Shown: in pieces, positions 45,591 through 57,730 of the stretch | How positions within the stretch are numbered: the first letter of the stretch is position 1 | Layout: every line of letters begins with the position of its first letter | Origin: Trachythela sp. YZ-2020 | Lineage: Eukaryota; Cnidaria; Anthozoa; Malacalcyonacea; Clavulariidae | Assembly (NCBI GenBank): GCA_016169945.1 | Contig: JADLSH010000395.1 | Coordinates: 9,638,001-9,702,000 of the forward strand | Direction: 5' to 3' | Length of the DNA stretch: 64,000 bases | The notes under the pieces: model-generated | Seen by the model: the letters and a program-made list of their open reading frames with translations, nothing else | Databases searched by the model: none | What the model was told of the DNA's origin: nothing | Program-made: the position numbers and the translations under genes

Positions 45591-47072
45591 CTACTTACTC
45601 AAATTAACATTAATATTCACAGTCGCGTTACTTAGGTCGCTATTGCAAAATAAGCCGTCCAAAAAAATACTCCTGCTTTGCAGTTCACTATTATTATTCT
45701 CCTTAGAGTCACACTTAGCATCCAATAATGCCAATTCATCAGAATTTAGACTGGCTAAATATTCATCAAAATCGTCATCCAAAAATGTGTCTTCCTCAGC
45801 TGCCACAGGCTCAGCCTTGGTCGTTTTACTATCATCAGTACTTTCGACTAGTAAAGGAGGTCCTAGACAATCTGAAACACACTTAATCTGTTCTTCACTA
45901 GGCTTTTCATACCTAAATAATGCATTCGATATATGTCCAGTACGCTCGCGGTACGCACATGTAACACGAAGGCTATGTGCAGTTTTTCGTTGTAGACCAG
46001 CTGCTGTCGTCAAGGAAGGCAAAATGGAGTTCAGTTTATGAATTCCAACTGGAGCATCTTCAAATTTGTAACTTATTTTAGATGGCCAAAAGTAAAATGC
46101 ATCGTTGCGTCTACTTAGCTGACTAACCATGCTTATATACTTCTTAAACAGCTTAACAATACAATGCTTGTGGTCTTTCTCATTATCTGTGTGGCAACGA
46201 TGCTTAACATTTCTCGGCTCACTGCAGATCTTTCCAACTTATGCTTTGCTTATAGATTATATAGTTTTGCTTCAGATCTTTTAAGCCACCGTGAAAAGTT
46301 TTGCTTACATTTTCAACAAATGACACTTCATTTTCAGTCACTACAAAGTTATGCAGACGCAAAATACGGTGTTCTTTAGCCCTTAAGCCAAATAATTTGC
46401 CAATATAGAAATACAACGTGTTCAATAACGTCTCCGGACTGCTCTCACCCAAAACACCGACACTCCACATCTGCTTTTCCTCTTCCACGTTAATGGCTGC
46501 TCTCTCTGCCTTGGCTACTTTTTTCGCATGATCTTCGCTTATACATGCATGGAGAACTTTCATCTCCGCGTCTAACACCTTTCGAAACACCTGAAACCTG
46601 CCAACAATATTTGGATACACTAATTAGAAAACTATATTTTCAAACTAATGGTAAATGAACAGCCTGCGTCGAATATTACTTACTTGTAATTTTCTTTGTT
46701 TAGCGGGTTCATCTCTGCCTTCCCATTTTCTTCGTAGTAACGCTTCATACAACATATCAGCTGATATATGGTTTTCTCTGGGTATGGTTTTCCATCTCGA
46801 TCTCGCACTTCTTGAACATACTTGCATAACCAAAAATTCAACGTTTCGGCAGTCATATTTAATATGTCTGTCTTCAGGCTTTCGACAACTGACACATCAA
46901 GGCCAAAGTTGCAGCTTTCTGCCGGCCCGTAGTCATTGGTTCTTTCGCTCTTCCAGGATTCAAATATACGAATACCCCACTGAGTTTTATACTGCGTAGT
47001 CTTTGGCACTGCATTTTGTATCCTTTTCGAAGCCTCCTCTTCGTTCAATGCTTCGCCAAATCGTTTCGCCAT
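45591..47072 (-). pseudogene. Crypton-type tyrosine recombinase (DUF3504-like)
   Basis: Three coding blocks lie in order. At 47072-46684 is the helical core-binding part (TTQYKTQWGIRIFESW, then LNFWLCKYVQEVRDRDG), ended by a GTAAGT donor at 46683. At about 46617-46219 comes FRKVLDAEMKVL, MWSVGVLGE, LLNTLYFYIGKLFGLR and EHRIL, which carries the first catalytic Arg. At 46200-45591 are FYFWPSKISY, TAHSLRVTCA, RTGHISNALFRYEK (His-x-x-Arg, then the Tyr nucleophile) and an acidic tail. Lesions: splice phases at the first junction do not agree by my count, a frame change near 46222 joins the last blocks, and about 18 residues between HSLR and RTGH appear lost. This is the family of Crypton recombinases and of host proteins derived from them. 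Confidence 0.75.
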
Positions 47073-47216
47073 CAAACACATGCACAAATGAATCAAGTTA
47101 TGGGTGGATTCACGCATATATTTTCATAGCTACATATACTTAACGTTTTCTATACTAAAGCAACAAAAGGTCATATTCCCTTGACGTCAATGAATATTTA
47201 ATGAGTTTGAGAAGCC

Positions 47217-47356
47217 ATTTCCTATCCTCGGAAGCTGTGTTTGCAGTAGGGCTCTAAACACTAGGCATTAGTTCCGCTCCTCGGCTGCGCCTCGGAGCGG
47301 AACTAATGCCTCGTGTTTAGAACCCTACTGCAAACACAGCTCCTCGGATAGGAAAT
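47217..47356. repeat. Hairpin with 63-bp arms
   Basis: Left arm 47217-47280 and right arm 47294-47356 pair nearly throughout (ATTTCCTATCCTCGG with CTCGGATAGGAAAT). The loop is TCGGCTGCGCCTC. It is 5' of the recombinase gene, inside the large inverted repeat. Confidence 0.85.
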
Positions 47357-48329
47357 AGTACTTAGAGGATAAAAGCAGTATTTAAAAGTTTATAAAATTC
47401 CACAGTTAACTGATGCCAAATATCACCTAGAGGTGAAATTTGACACACAAACATGGTATTTATGAAGATGCAATGCAGCCTATTTGAACTCACTGTATGA
47501 AATGGCAGACAGCATTACTCATGAAAGAAGAATTCTGAACATTATATTGATTAGGCTTTTCCCGGGGAGATCAGACTGGGTAATATATGGCAGATTTCGA
47601 CAAGGAAACATTTATGCAGCAGGGAAAAATTCAAGTGTGTAGTGTGCAAAATTGTGGCAAGTGCACTGCAAATTTGAGTGTTGTTTCTGATTTTCAGTAT
47701 TGTTTTAAAACATTTAACTTAACATTTAACAATACAGTAACAGTGTGCAACCTGTTCATGTATCGGCCAGACTTTCCATGGTGGTCGTGAAATATAAACC
47801 TCTATAAAATAAATTCTGTTCATTAAACTTAACAGTTTCATGTATGCTTGAATGAAATCTGTACATTGTTATACTAATATTGATCATTTCTATAGTAAAA
47901 ATATATTAATCCTTCAAGTAATTAATGGCAAATTTTCCTACTTTGTTGAACCTCAATAAAACTAACATGAAGTTTTCTTGCATGTCCAAAACTGAATTTC
48001 TTGACATGTCATCTAGTGAGAATGAATGTCCAGATTAACAATATGTTAGTGTGGTTCTTATGGTTCTTTTTAACACAACATTTAGTAAGCTATATTTTCC
48101 AAGGCTGCCCAGGAGGGAATTGCTCGATGAGCCCCAGATTTAAGTGAGCCCCAAAAATACTATAAAAGGAAAGATAATCTGGGGAAAGAAGTCAGAGGGT
48201 TGTAAGAGGTGGGGGAGGGATCATAATCTCATTTTCCATTCCCAATTTTAATTGCTATTTTTATTGCTTTTTTGTAATCCCAGTCGTCTCAGCAAGTAAA
48301 GCCTGTTACAGACATTACTTTTATCCTCT
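47357..48329. other. No gene recognised
   Basis: Interior of the large inverted repeat. A plus-strand open frame at 47587-47790 (67 residues) has no recognisable domain. Nothing else is supportable. Confidence 0.4.
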
Positions 48330-48919
48330 AAGTAATGTTCTGAATATTCCTCAAAATATCTAATGACTAAATGTATTAAACCAAGTACATTTAAAGTACT
48401 TGTCTGCAGTAAAATGACTCGAGCTGAGCAAGTGACATTTTCATGTCAAGCTTCGGCGAGCGATATTTTAATATAATTCATCCCAAACGGTCCATTATGC
48501 ATCCAAAGCCTTAAAGGTATACATCTTTGGCCTTGAAAACCACAAATGTCCTTTGTAAAATACTCTAAACCAGAGTAATTCACTCAAACTGACCAAGTGA
48601 CGATTTCGTACAAATTTTGGCAAGCGATATTTTTACATCAATTCATCCCCAGCTGTCCAGTTTGCGTCTAAAACCTTCACGATAAGTAGTTATTGCCAAA
48701 AAAGTTTGATCGAAGTGAATTCGAAACACTGGGACGACGCAAAATGGCAACAAATATGGATTTCCCCGTAGAGTTTATAGTCTTTTTGCCCTGAATGGTG
48801 GCCATCTTGGATTTATCATGCAGGTCATGCATCGGCTACTGGCATTGGGTTGCTAACCCCCCCGGTAGCTATGAACACGTGCGTTCAAGTCCACTGATCT
48901 AATAATATCACCTCTGTAA

Positions 48920-51900
48920 CAGTGGCGTAGGAAGGGGGGGGCACTGGGGGCACGTGCCCCCCCAACTTTCAAAGTGATAAGAAAAAGTGCCCTTTTTACA
49001 AGGAAAGTGCCCTTTTTTCATGCCTTACATTGGTATGCCTTTCTGAAAGATATGAGATTGTGCCGAAATGAATGTACTAAAACATTTTGTAGGATTCCAG
49101 CATTCACTAGCTTTTAAATGTTTTTTCGAGAAGCCCCGGCTTGCCGATTGCGAATTGCGACATTCACGTTAATAAAAATAGCACACATACCGGAAGTTTT
49201 CCCAACCGGAAATATCATGTCTTCTTGTTGCTAAGTTACCAAACCCAAAACTGATTTGAGAATAAATCAATAATTATACGCCATGCTTTCATATTTATAA
49301 TATTTACATTTATATAATACTAACACGACTCTGCAGCGAAATTACTTTATTGATCGAGACGAGATGTAATACAAATTAATCTGCTAAAGATAGCACATTG
49401 GCGATTTGTTATTGTTATATCAGTGTTGAAGGTGAAAATGCCCCGAAAGAACGCTGCAAGAGATTACGGACAAAACAGCTAAACGAGACAGCATCCGGTA
49501 TACCAAAACTCAGTACATTTGGTTTCGTGAAAACTCCGGGCAATTCGTCGAAGACCCAGGATTCGAATTATTCGACAACTAACCTTCATGCAGAAGATTT
49601 CAGTTCGCATTCACACGAATCAAATAGCCCTTCCCTGATACTGTGAGAAATGCAGCAACCGAGAGGTTGACAAGCAATCTTGATGCACAAGATTCCAGTC
49701 TACATTCACATGAGTCAGACAGCTCCGATATTATTGAAAAACCACCTGACCTACCACTTACACATCACCAATCTACTTCTGCTGAAAAATTAGCATAAAA
49801 CTTGTCCCAAGAAGTGATACAATCTGCTGAGTCAACTATAGTAGACAACGATTCTGAGACTGATATTTCTAAATCTCCATTTGTCATCACATCCGCAAGT
49901 CCTATAACCCGCAAGTCTACCTGCAGTCCAGATCCAAAAGTCAGCTCCACCAGTGGTAGTCAATTAGGTTGCGAGTCAATTTGCTGCACACAAAGTTCTC
50001 CGTACAAGCCAACTTCAAAAGAATTACAGAAAACTTCCGTTAAGCAGATCTGCAGCGATGGAAAAAATCGACAGTGTCCATCGTCCATTTTTTCAAAATA
50101 TAGCTGGATAACGTACTGTTTGACGAGAGGTACTATAGCTTGTTTTTTCTGCAAAGCAGGTGGCGAAAAACAGCTAAATTTATTCAGTTATCACAGCGAG
50201 AACGCGTTCTCTTCAGGGAACTTTAGTAATTGGAAGAAATGCCAAGAAAAGCTAGAGAAGCATCAAAATTCCCATTACCACCAAGAGTGTGTTGAGAAAT
50301 GTTTGTTCTTGAAGAACGCAAACATGAACGTTGGTGTCCAGCTGGAAAAGCAATGTAAAGACGAGAAAGAATTTCACCGGTTCCTTTTTCTAAAACAGCT
50401 GAGTAGTCTAAAGTATCTTGTACGTCAAGGCCTTGCTATCCGTGGGCATGAATCAATGGAAAGTAACCTAATTCAAATGCTCAAGACAAGAGCGAAGATG
50501 TTCCCGAGTTAAACCAATGGATTGAAGATAGACGATATATCAGCCCAGATATCATTAATGAACTCGTCGAAATGATGGGCAATGCCGTTTTGCGTTCAAT
50601 CTTGCAAGATATTAAAGAAAATTTAGGATTATTCGGACTGATTGCGGATGAATCCCGTGACATCAGTAACAAAGAGCAATTAACATGCATATTACGATGG
50701 GTGTCTTTGCCAGATTTGACAACTCATGAAGACTTTCTCGGAATGTATCTGATCGAGAAACCTGACGCTGAAACGATAAAAGTCGCACTGAAAGATATTT
50801 TGTTGCGATGTAATCTCAGGTTAAATGACTGTCGATGGCAAGCATATGATGGGGCATCAACGATGAGTGGCCACCTAAGTGGAGTTGGGGCTCGAATACA
50901 GGCTGAAAACCCTGCAGCTCACCGTATTCACTGTGCAAATCACAGGTTAGACCTAGCGTTAAAATCGTGTACACATCAAAGTGAAGTTATTGATGATTCT
51001 TTGAGTTTCGTGCAGGATTTGGCTGTCTTTATTCGACGCTCACCGCTGAGAATGGCTACGTCTGAAAGTATTGCGAAAGAACTAGATCCTGATGAATCTG
51101 TTGATAGTCTTCATCTTTTATGCCCAACTCGATGGACTGTAAGAACGAAATCAATCGCAGCAGTATTGAATAATTACCAGGCATTACATTCTACGTTGCT
51201 GAGTATTTCGAAAACGGCAAGTGAACGGGAAAAGCGTGACAAAGCAGCGGGACTTGCAACGAAAATGACCGAGTTTAAGACCTTTTTCGGTTTGCATTTT
51301 GCAATGAACCTTTTCTGTGTCTGTGAACAGCTCACGACTACCATGCAAACCAAAGGAATCCTCGCACAGACTGTGATGGTTGGAGTGCGTGCTTTAAAGG
51401 ACAACTTGCAGCTTCAGAGGGATTCTTATAATGTCTTTTTTGATCAAACACAAGAGAAGGAAATGCCCTTGGTATGGTAAAAGAGGCAGTTCTTCCTCGT
51501 CCAAGAAAAGTTCCTCGACGCCTACAGGATGGAGATGCTGAGGAACATCAGCATGACTCGGTAAAATCAATGTTTCGAGCTCAGTACTGTGAAGCAATTG
51601 ACGCAATTCTTGCAGAACTGAATAGGCGATTTGATGAAAGGTCATATGCACCTCTTCAGCATATAGAAGATGTTATCCTAAATGCCGCTAACAGGGAGCC
51701 ATGTGATATAAGCGATGATTTCAAGGGAACATACGACAACGAAATCGATTTTGATCAAGTAACCACTGAGCTTAGATTTCTTCCTGGTATAATCAAGCAA
51801 TGTTTACCAGAGGTTAGGCGTGTGACAACAATGGATACCGTGATTTCAGCAGTGACCCAAGGGCAAAATGGTGCATTTATTGTACGCGAATGTTGAATAT

Positions 51901-52609
51901 TCGTCTATTACAAATATACCTGCTGGCTCCGATGAGTGCAACTGCTGAAAGGTCTTTTTCAGGTCAACGACGCATCAAAACGTACCTGAGGAGCACAATG
52001 ACACAGAAAAGATACAATAACCTACTTATGCTTAATATTCACAAAGAAAGAATAGATAGCGTTGATCTTAGAGAACTTGCTAAGGCATTTGCAGAAAAAA
52101 ATGACAAAAGAATACGATTTTTGGCAAATTCCACTGAACTAAATAACTGCTACAAACATTAATCTTCAAGCTTCACCCGATATAGATTTTATAGGGTCAA
52201 AGTTATAACATATTCACAGTTGCAACAGTTTTTGGTAAAGGTTCATGTTTAAATTTTAAAACTCGTTTATTATGTTGAAATTAAATAAAACGGCATACAA
52301 CAGGCACCATGCGACACGTAATGGTAATACTGACAATTAAATTTATTATATTGATATTAAAATTATTATATTAAAAGGTAACAAAGCTTTATGAAAATGC
52401 TGAAAATTTGCTAATGTCTCAATGAATGTGGATTGCCTTATTAAAAAGGTACATGAAATACAGACACCCACTAAAGTCAGATTTTCAAAGACATGCATGA
52501 ATTGCGCTGTTTAGCCGAAAATGAATTTACTTGAGGGTGCCCTTTTTGTATGAAAAAGTGCCTTGAAAGCCTGTGCCCCCCCAACTTTAACTTGCTTCCT
52601 ACGCCCCTG
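48920..52609. mobile_element. hAT-3 DNA transposon
   Basis: The ends CAGTGGCGTAGGAAG (left) and CAGGGGCGTAGGAAG (right, read inward) are hAT-like. The 8-bp target duplication CTCTGTAA is perfect at 48912-48919 and 52610-52617. Subterminal sequence at both ends contains AAGTGCCCTTTTT words. The 3690-bp interior encodes a TTF-type hAT transposase on the plus strand. The exact duplication suggests a younger insertion than hAT-2. Confidence 0.92.
49398..52162 (+). pseudogene. hAT-3 transposase (TTF/DUF4371 type)
   Basis: The N-terminal part (49398-49800) is basic then Ser-rich, with a stop at 49646. The frame 49802-50512 carries the TTF-like finger: SSIFSKYSWITYC, IACFFCKAG and EKHQNSHYHQECVEKC. 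After a one-base loss near 50483 the core follows: LFGLIADESRDISNKEQL (first Asp), AYDGASTMSGHLSGV (second Asp), CANHRLDLAL and CPTRWTVR. A second frame change near 51473 and a third near 51890 lead to APMSATAERSFSGQRRIK (catalytic Glu) and the C-terminal dimerisation region, ending at 52162. All three acidic residues survive, so the damage is limited to indels and one stop. Confidence 0.85.
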
Positions 52610-52689
52610 CTCTGTAATATCACGGAACGTAAGTTTCGCCTCAAACATGTCACATATACAAGATTCAAGAGTCAAGACCCGATGAAATG

Positions 52690-53707
52690 ATTGAGATCCC
52701 TTTGGCCTTTAATACCGTAAATATCGAATATGTTAGTTATAATATACAGCATTGGTTTTACCAGCGATCAAAGGTAAGTCGACTTGCCTACAATTTATAC
52801 ACATTAATACGGCTACTGCATTGTTTCTGGCGAATTTTATAGATAGTAGAATTTGCTATAGCCTATACTCTGTCCGTAGACTCGAAGAGTGTAATTTGTA
52901 GAGTCACCAGAGTGTAGTATGAACTGCATAATTGTGAAATGACATTTGTTATGCAATATTAATAGAACAAACAAATTATATTTCTTTTATAATTCTTCGT
53001 TCTGAACCTCTGGTATAAAGGTATTGGGCAATTTGCATTTTAAAATTCTTCACATCTCTGTTGACGGCCAGTTGTTTACAAATGCGAATGGCATTTTGGT
53101 GAGGAGCGTCTGTATATTATATAACTATGACGTATGATGCATTCTATATTATACTTTCTAGTTTCGCTTAGCCTTTATTTTAGTAGTCTGTGTACAACCG
53201 TACTCTCGAAATTTTATATATACAATGAAATTATAAATAAATAAAATTTGAAATAATCGCGAGGTTGAGTTGACATATTTGTTTTATTATAACATATCGT
53301 TTGAACTATTAAATAAAAATAAAACTAATCAAATATTGCAACCGTAAACAAAAGACAATTTTATCTGCTTATTATATAATATATTAGCAAAAACATAAAT
53401 TACTCATCGCGAATTTAGAATTACAAATGATGAAATGTGACAAGCTTTTCATTGACAAGTGTACTTGTTGAAAAACTGGCATGCTAGCTTTTCAAAAGCT
53501 TGTAACATTTCATCAATTTTCAATGGTAAATAAAAATAGTAAAGGTATAAATAATTGCCAAATAAAATTGCGCGTGTAAATACGTAATATGCATATATCA
53601 ACACAACACAACACAACATGGATGCACAACAATTATGTGTGCACTATATACCATGTTATAACATAGCGTTTGTCTTTTAAAACTTTGCACTATCCTTGGA
53701 TCACTAG
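52690..53707. repeat. Second copy of the 31-kb element
   Basis: This is a diverged direct copy of 31277-32058, sharing long runs such as GACATTTGTTATGCA and AACCGTACTCTCGAAATTTT, and the same right end (CCTTGGATCACTAGTT). It is longer in the middle by small insertions. The left part of the 31-kb copy (30593-31276) has no counterpart here. Confidence 0.8.
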
Positions 53708-53721
53708 TTATATCTATGGTT

Positions 53722-53941
53722 TCAAGCGACAATTCGTTCATTAATCCTTGCAATCTCGCGCGCAGATCGTACAAATAGATCTTTGTCGCATCCCTCTCTG
53801 CATAATGCCACTGTTTTTCTTTCAGCCTTATCTTCAGAAGTGACAATACGAGCCTCTTTGACTGGCGTAAAGAAGAACTTGCCATCCGCCATATAATTAA
53901 CATTCCAATGGTCGGGTCCCGACAATTTTCCAAAAATATTC
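53722..53941 (-). CDS. Candidate exon, unknown protein
   Basis: After a good acceptor (TTTCTTTCAG at about 53951-53942, minus) the frame runs 73 codons: IFGKLSGPDHWNVNYMADG, then KFFFTPVKEARI and SAREIARINERIVA, and a stop at 53722. The mix of charged and hydrophobic residues looks like real protein, and two other frames are also open here, which weakens the case. I do not recognise it. A possible upstream partner would lie beyond 54063. Confidence 0.3.
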
Positions 53942-53944
53942 CCT

Positions 53945-56900
53945 GAAAGAAATTTAATTAATTTCATATTTTGTCCAATTGATAGGATATGACTACTATA
54001 GTTCATATGCTGTTTTTGCCATAGCAACACATGTGTGGTATAGTTAGAACGCATAGCCATCATAGGTTGGACACATAACAGTTATATTTATGGTTATTTC
54101 CAAAAAAAAACAACTATATATTTTATAAACATGAAGATATCTGTTGCAAAAGGGAGAGTACGTTTTCACCCTTGTTTAAATATATTGGGTAGGGAGCCAC
54201 CTTAAGTGTAATTTACCTGGAAAACCAAGGTTCCACATGGAAGTTGGGCGTTAACTTCGCAACCAACTTCAGAAGTGTGATTTGGATTTCAAATTTTGAT
54301 TCGGATTTCGAACTTCGTTAACAAGTATGAATTCGTTTATTTTAGACAGGAAATTGTGGGAAAATGGTTAAATAATGAAGGAACTACCGAAATAATGTGT
54401 GATTTCAATTTTTAAACATTTCATTTCAATTGTTTGACAGGCTCGATTCTGATTTTGTACTCCAATTTGGGATTTCAAACTTCACTAATTATATGAATTC
54501 GTTCAGTACACAAGGAAAAGTATTTTCTGATAAAGTTAGACAGAAAAGTGTTGCTTGAACTAGAAATAAAAAGCTGAAACGTGTACAGTAGTTAACTAGT
54601 TATAAATTATTTTTGTTGCATTGATTTGGAATTACAAAGTTCAAACTCATCGGTGAGGTGCAAGTCGATTTTTATTGTACATAGGGTAAAAGTACCGACC
54701 GGATCCAATGGTGACATCATTTTTTTTACCAGCTGTTTAATTAATTCAATAAAAGGTTCAACTGAAATGGCGTAAGTATGTGATGGCAAAAAAAGCAGCA
54801 CAAAACCGCGAAGTCTTCACTCACAAATTGCATAACTTTTTTGAATTAGTTAATAACGTTTTGAACAACAAAACGGCGTAACTCAAAAACAAAATGGTGG
54901 ATTAATCAAGCTTAAGAAGGTAATACTATGTGTTTACGTTATTGTTTTACTAAAGATAAATCATAAAATAATTGCAAAGTCATGTGGTTATATTAATATT
55001 GATTTTTGTATCTGCGCAGCAGATATATTGCTATCGTGCGTGAAAGTTTGTTAGGTTTGTTAAGGTTTGTTAGGTTTGTTAACAATAACGTAATGCTTAG
55101 GCGATCAAAAGCAAGATGGCGTCGGCGAAGGAGTATGTTTAATAATATGGTTGAACTGTAATATTGTAACTGTAATAATAAGTGTGATCTACAACAGTTT
55201 TCGTGGGTTATATGGTGTATCGACATGACGCCAAAAATATTCAGCCAAGACAGCCAACAGCAACATGTGTTTGACTGCAGATAAAGCCTCTTCGGAGGAC
55301 AGTTCAACCTCTTCGAACGGGGGACAATTCAACCTTTTCGGAGGACCAGAAAACTGAAGAACGTTCAGACATAGTTTGACGCTACTCTGTCAAACTATGT
55401 CTGATTTATCACCTGGTTGCGTTGGGAAATTATTTGCTGAAGAACGTTGTTGTTGATGAATCCGACTTGACAGGTTCACGCAAAATATAAAGTCAATGTG
55501 TATATATGTAGTTTGTAATGATTTACTATTTATCCCCGAGCCGGCGCGAAGCGCCGTGCGAGGGTACTAATTCCGCGCGGATATTTACACCCGGAAAAAA
55601 AGGAAAGCAATGGGAAATCCAAAGTTCATCAAGTTTTGCGGGCTCATGGGTGTGATGGGTGGTCATCTCACTAATTTTTGTTAGGAGTGGAATGAGCGAA
55701 TTATAAAAAAACATGAGTAAGTCATATCAGTAAGTCTGAATTATAACTTATAAATAGTTTTTTGGGACTTCAGGAAAAGCTGCGGAACAAATATATCGTT
55801 TATACTTTATAAAAAAGGATAAATATGGCAGGTTTCTTATATTAAATTGTTGATATAGCCGTAAGAATGTTGTTTTATTTACATAGATTTTCATTTTTTT
55901 ACAATTCAAATATCCTATATTTTATGCTATCGAAAAGTTCCAACTTAAAAGGAAAGCGAAATCGTTTCACACGAGAGACTTTGTATATTTTCAACTGATT
56001 TCATTTCAAAAACTAATTTATAAGTAAAAGGCAGTTTAGTTTTATAAACTTTTGGCAACCTTTTAGTAAACGGAAGGTTGCATTTAAACATTAATTTGAA
56101 GCTTATAGAATGCATAACTGCATAAGAACATACCTACACCATATATCTCAGATTTGTATGGCTAAAACAACTAATATTTTAATTATTTTTGTAGTTTTTG
56201 TAACCTGTTGTTTTGTACTTCAGAAAGAAGTTTATTTTATCGTGTTGCCATGGCTACTGTGCTTCCTCTTCTCGAAACAAAATTTCCATTTCAATTCTTT
56301 CAAAATAAATTTCTCAAAATAATATTGTTTCCTTCCACTCTTCTTTCCAAACTATTAGAGCAATGATCAAAATTTTAATGGCACATTTAAAATGAAGGAA
56401 AACACAGTGATTACGTCAAGTAAAACATTTCATGTGGCGATAGCCTTTGATTGCGTCGTGAAAAGGGGTGTGAGCCAAGGATCCAATTCTGTTTTCTAAG
56501 CCAAAAATTTGCTTTGAACGCTGATTTCCGACTCGCCTACAACCTTTGCATTGCCGATTTTGTGATGAACATGAATTAGCAATACTAATGTTTTGGAATG
56601 TAGTATCTGGCAATGTTCAGCTGTGGCGAGGGGTTACTGCAAGCATGTATTTCTAGTTATAAGTGTTATATTTATTATCGTTTATAAATTGTCCACGCAG
56701 TCGCAGGTTTTGCCTAATAAATCATCAAACAACTCTGTTTCTCAATAGAAGAAGTTCCCAGTTATCTTTACAAGTTATTACTGATAATGACTCATTATTT
56801 TATTCATTATATAATTTCATCAAGTCTATACAGATATATGTGTTATTTAAATATTTAATACACTATTGACCTACTTATATACAGTATAGCTGCGTATTGA

Positions 56901-57006
56901 TTGTTCATATATTATACAATTATTGGATGAGGCTGAACATGATATCAAGAATTATCCAGCCTGAGGTCCTCACCATGACATCACAGTAATTTGTAAATTG
57001 TCCAAT
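53945..57006. other. Mostly empty; small hairpins at 55287-55403
   Basis: No gene can be supported in 3 kb of AT-rich DNA. Three short hairpins of the CCTC-TTCG-GAGG type lie at 55287, 55308 and 55333 and are described separately. Just after them is a perfect 15-bp stem with an 8-base loop (55366-55380 and 55389-55403). A GGTTTGTTA-type microrepeat lies near 55050. A GC-rich phrase, GGCGCGAAGCGCC, lies near 55541. Confidence 0.5.
55287..55344 (+). repeat. Three-unit TTCG hairpin array
   Basis: CCTC-TTCG-GAGG at 55287-55298, a looser CCTC...GGGG at 55308, and CCTT-TTCG-GAGG at 55333-55344, separated by ACAGTTCAA and ACAATTCAA. These resemble the long array in the Helitron leader at 61.7 kb, but in a different reading frame. 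Confidence 0.65.
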
Positions 57007-57268
57007 ACTAAGCGACTGGTCGTTATACTATTGGTTTTGGGAAACTGTTTAGCCTGTTGCATCATAGTCTTCAATATCCCAAAGTATAGCCCTAGCCTGC
57101 ACATGCCAAATTGACCATAGCACCTGGTGTTATAATCACTAAGCGACTGGTCGTTATACTATTGGTTTTGGGAAACTGTTTAGCCTGTTGCATCATAGTC
57201 TTCAATATCCCAAAGTATAGCCCTAGCCTGCACATGCCAAATTGACCATAGCACCTGGTGTTATAATC
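57007..57268. repeat. Tandem duplication, 2 x 131 bp
   Basis: 57007-57137 and 57138-57268 are copies that I read as identical or nearly so, each starting ACTAAGCGACTGGTCG. The near identity points to a recent duplication. Confidence 0.9.
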
Positions 57269-57450
57269 ACATCGATTCCCCTTATTTCATAACTTTCACA
57301 ATATCAAAGTTCACAGGGAATACCAAATTACAAACTGCATGCAATGTAGACAATTTAAAAACAAGCTTTGACATACAGTATTACCAGCTGCATGCAATGT
57401 ACAGTTTAAAAACAAACTTTTATTTGAATATTAACATTAATCACCCCTAA

Positions 57451-57727
57451 CAGAAACTTAATTTGAAACAAACACAACTGAATGTCTTAAAAATATTGTT
57501 CAGACAAGTTTTTCCAAAGCTGCATGCAATGTACAACATTAATCATCCCTACCAGAAACTTAATTTGAAACAAACACAACTGAATGTCTTAAAAATATTG
57601 TTCAGACAAGTTTTTCCAAAGCTGCATGCAATGTACAACATTAATCATCCCTACCAGAAACTTAATTTGAAACAAACACAACTGAATGTCTTAAAAATAT
57701 TGTTCAGACAAGTTTTTCCAATAGTAT
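57451..57727. repeat. 102-bp tandem repeat, about 2.7 copies
   Basis: Units start CAGAAACTTAATTTGAAAC at 57451 and 57553 and again near 57655, differing by very few bases. The unit is 34 codons long, so a plus-strand frame stays open across it, which I regard as incidental. The array lies directly after the 3' end of the RPA-like gene. Confidence 0.85.
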
Positions 57728-57730
57728 AAT

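Larger units (their letters stand above)
44750..48839. repeat. 4.1-kb inverted-repeat unit with 0.5-kb arms
   Basis: The arm 44750-45257 and the arm 48330-48839 are inverse copies along their whole length (GTAGC(T/C)GATGC outermost, AACATTACTT innermost), with scattered point changes. Between them lie a tyrosine recombinase gene on the minus strand, a second inverted pair (TTCTCAAACTCATTAAATAT at 45259 and its complement ending near 47212), and a 63-bp-arm hairpin at 47217-47356. A word ACTTAGAGGATAAAAG next to that hairpin recurs, inverted, beside the inner end of the right arm. The layout resembles nested foldback or long-terminal-inverted-repeat elements. No target duplication was found. 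Confidence 0.8.

Noticed and set aside
47587..47790. Plus-strand frame of 67 residues with several Cys
   Set aside because: No domain recognised and no context to support it.
57463..57729. Plus-strand 88-residue repeat protein
   Set aside because: The frame stays open only because the 102-bp repeat is a multiple of three. No start context or domain.
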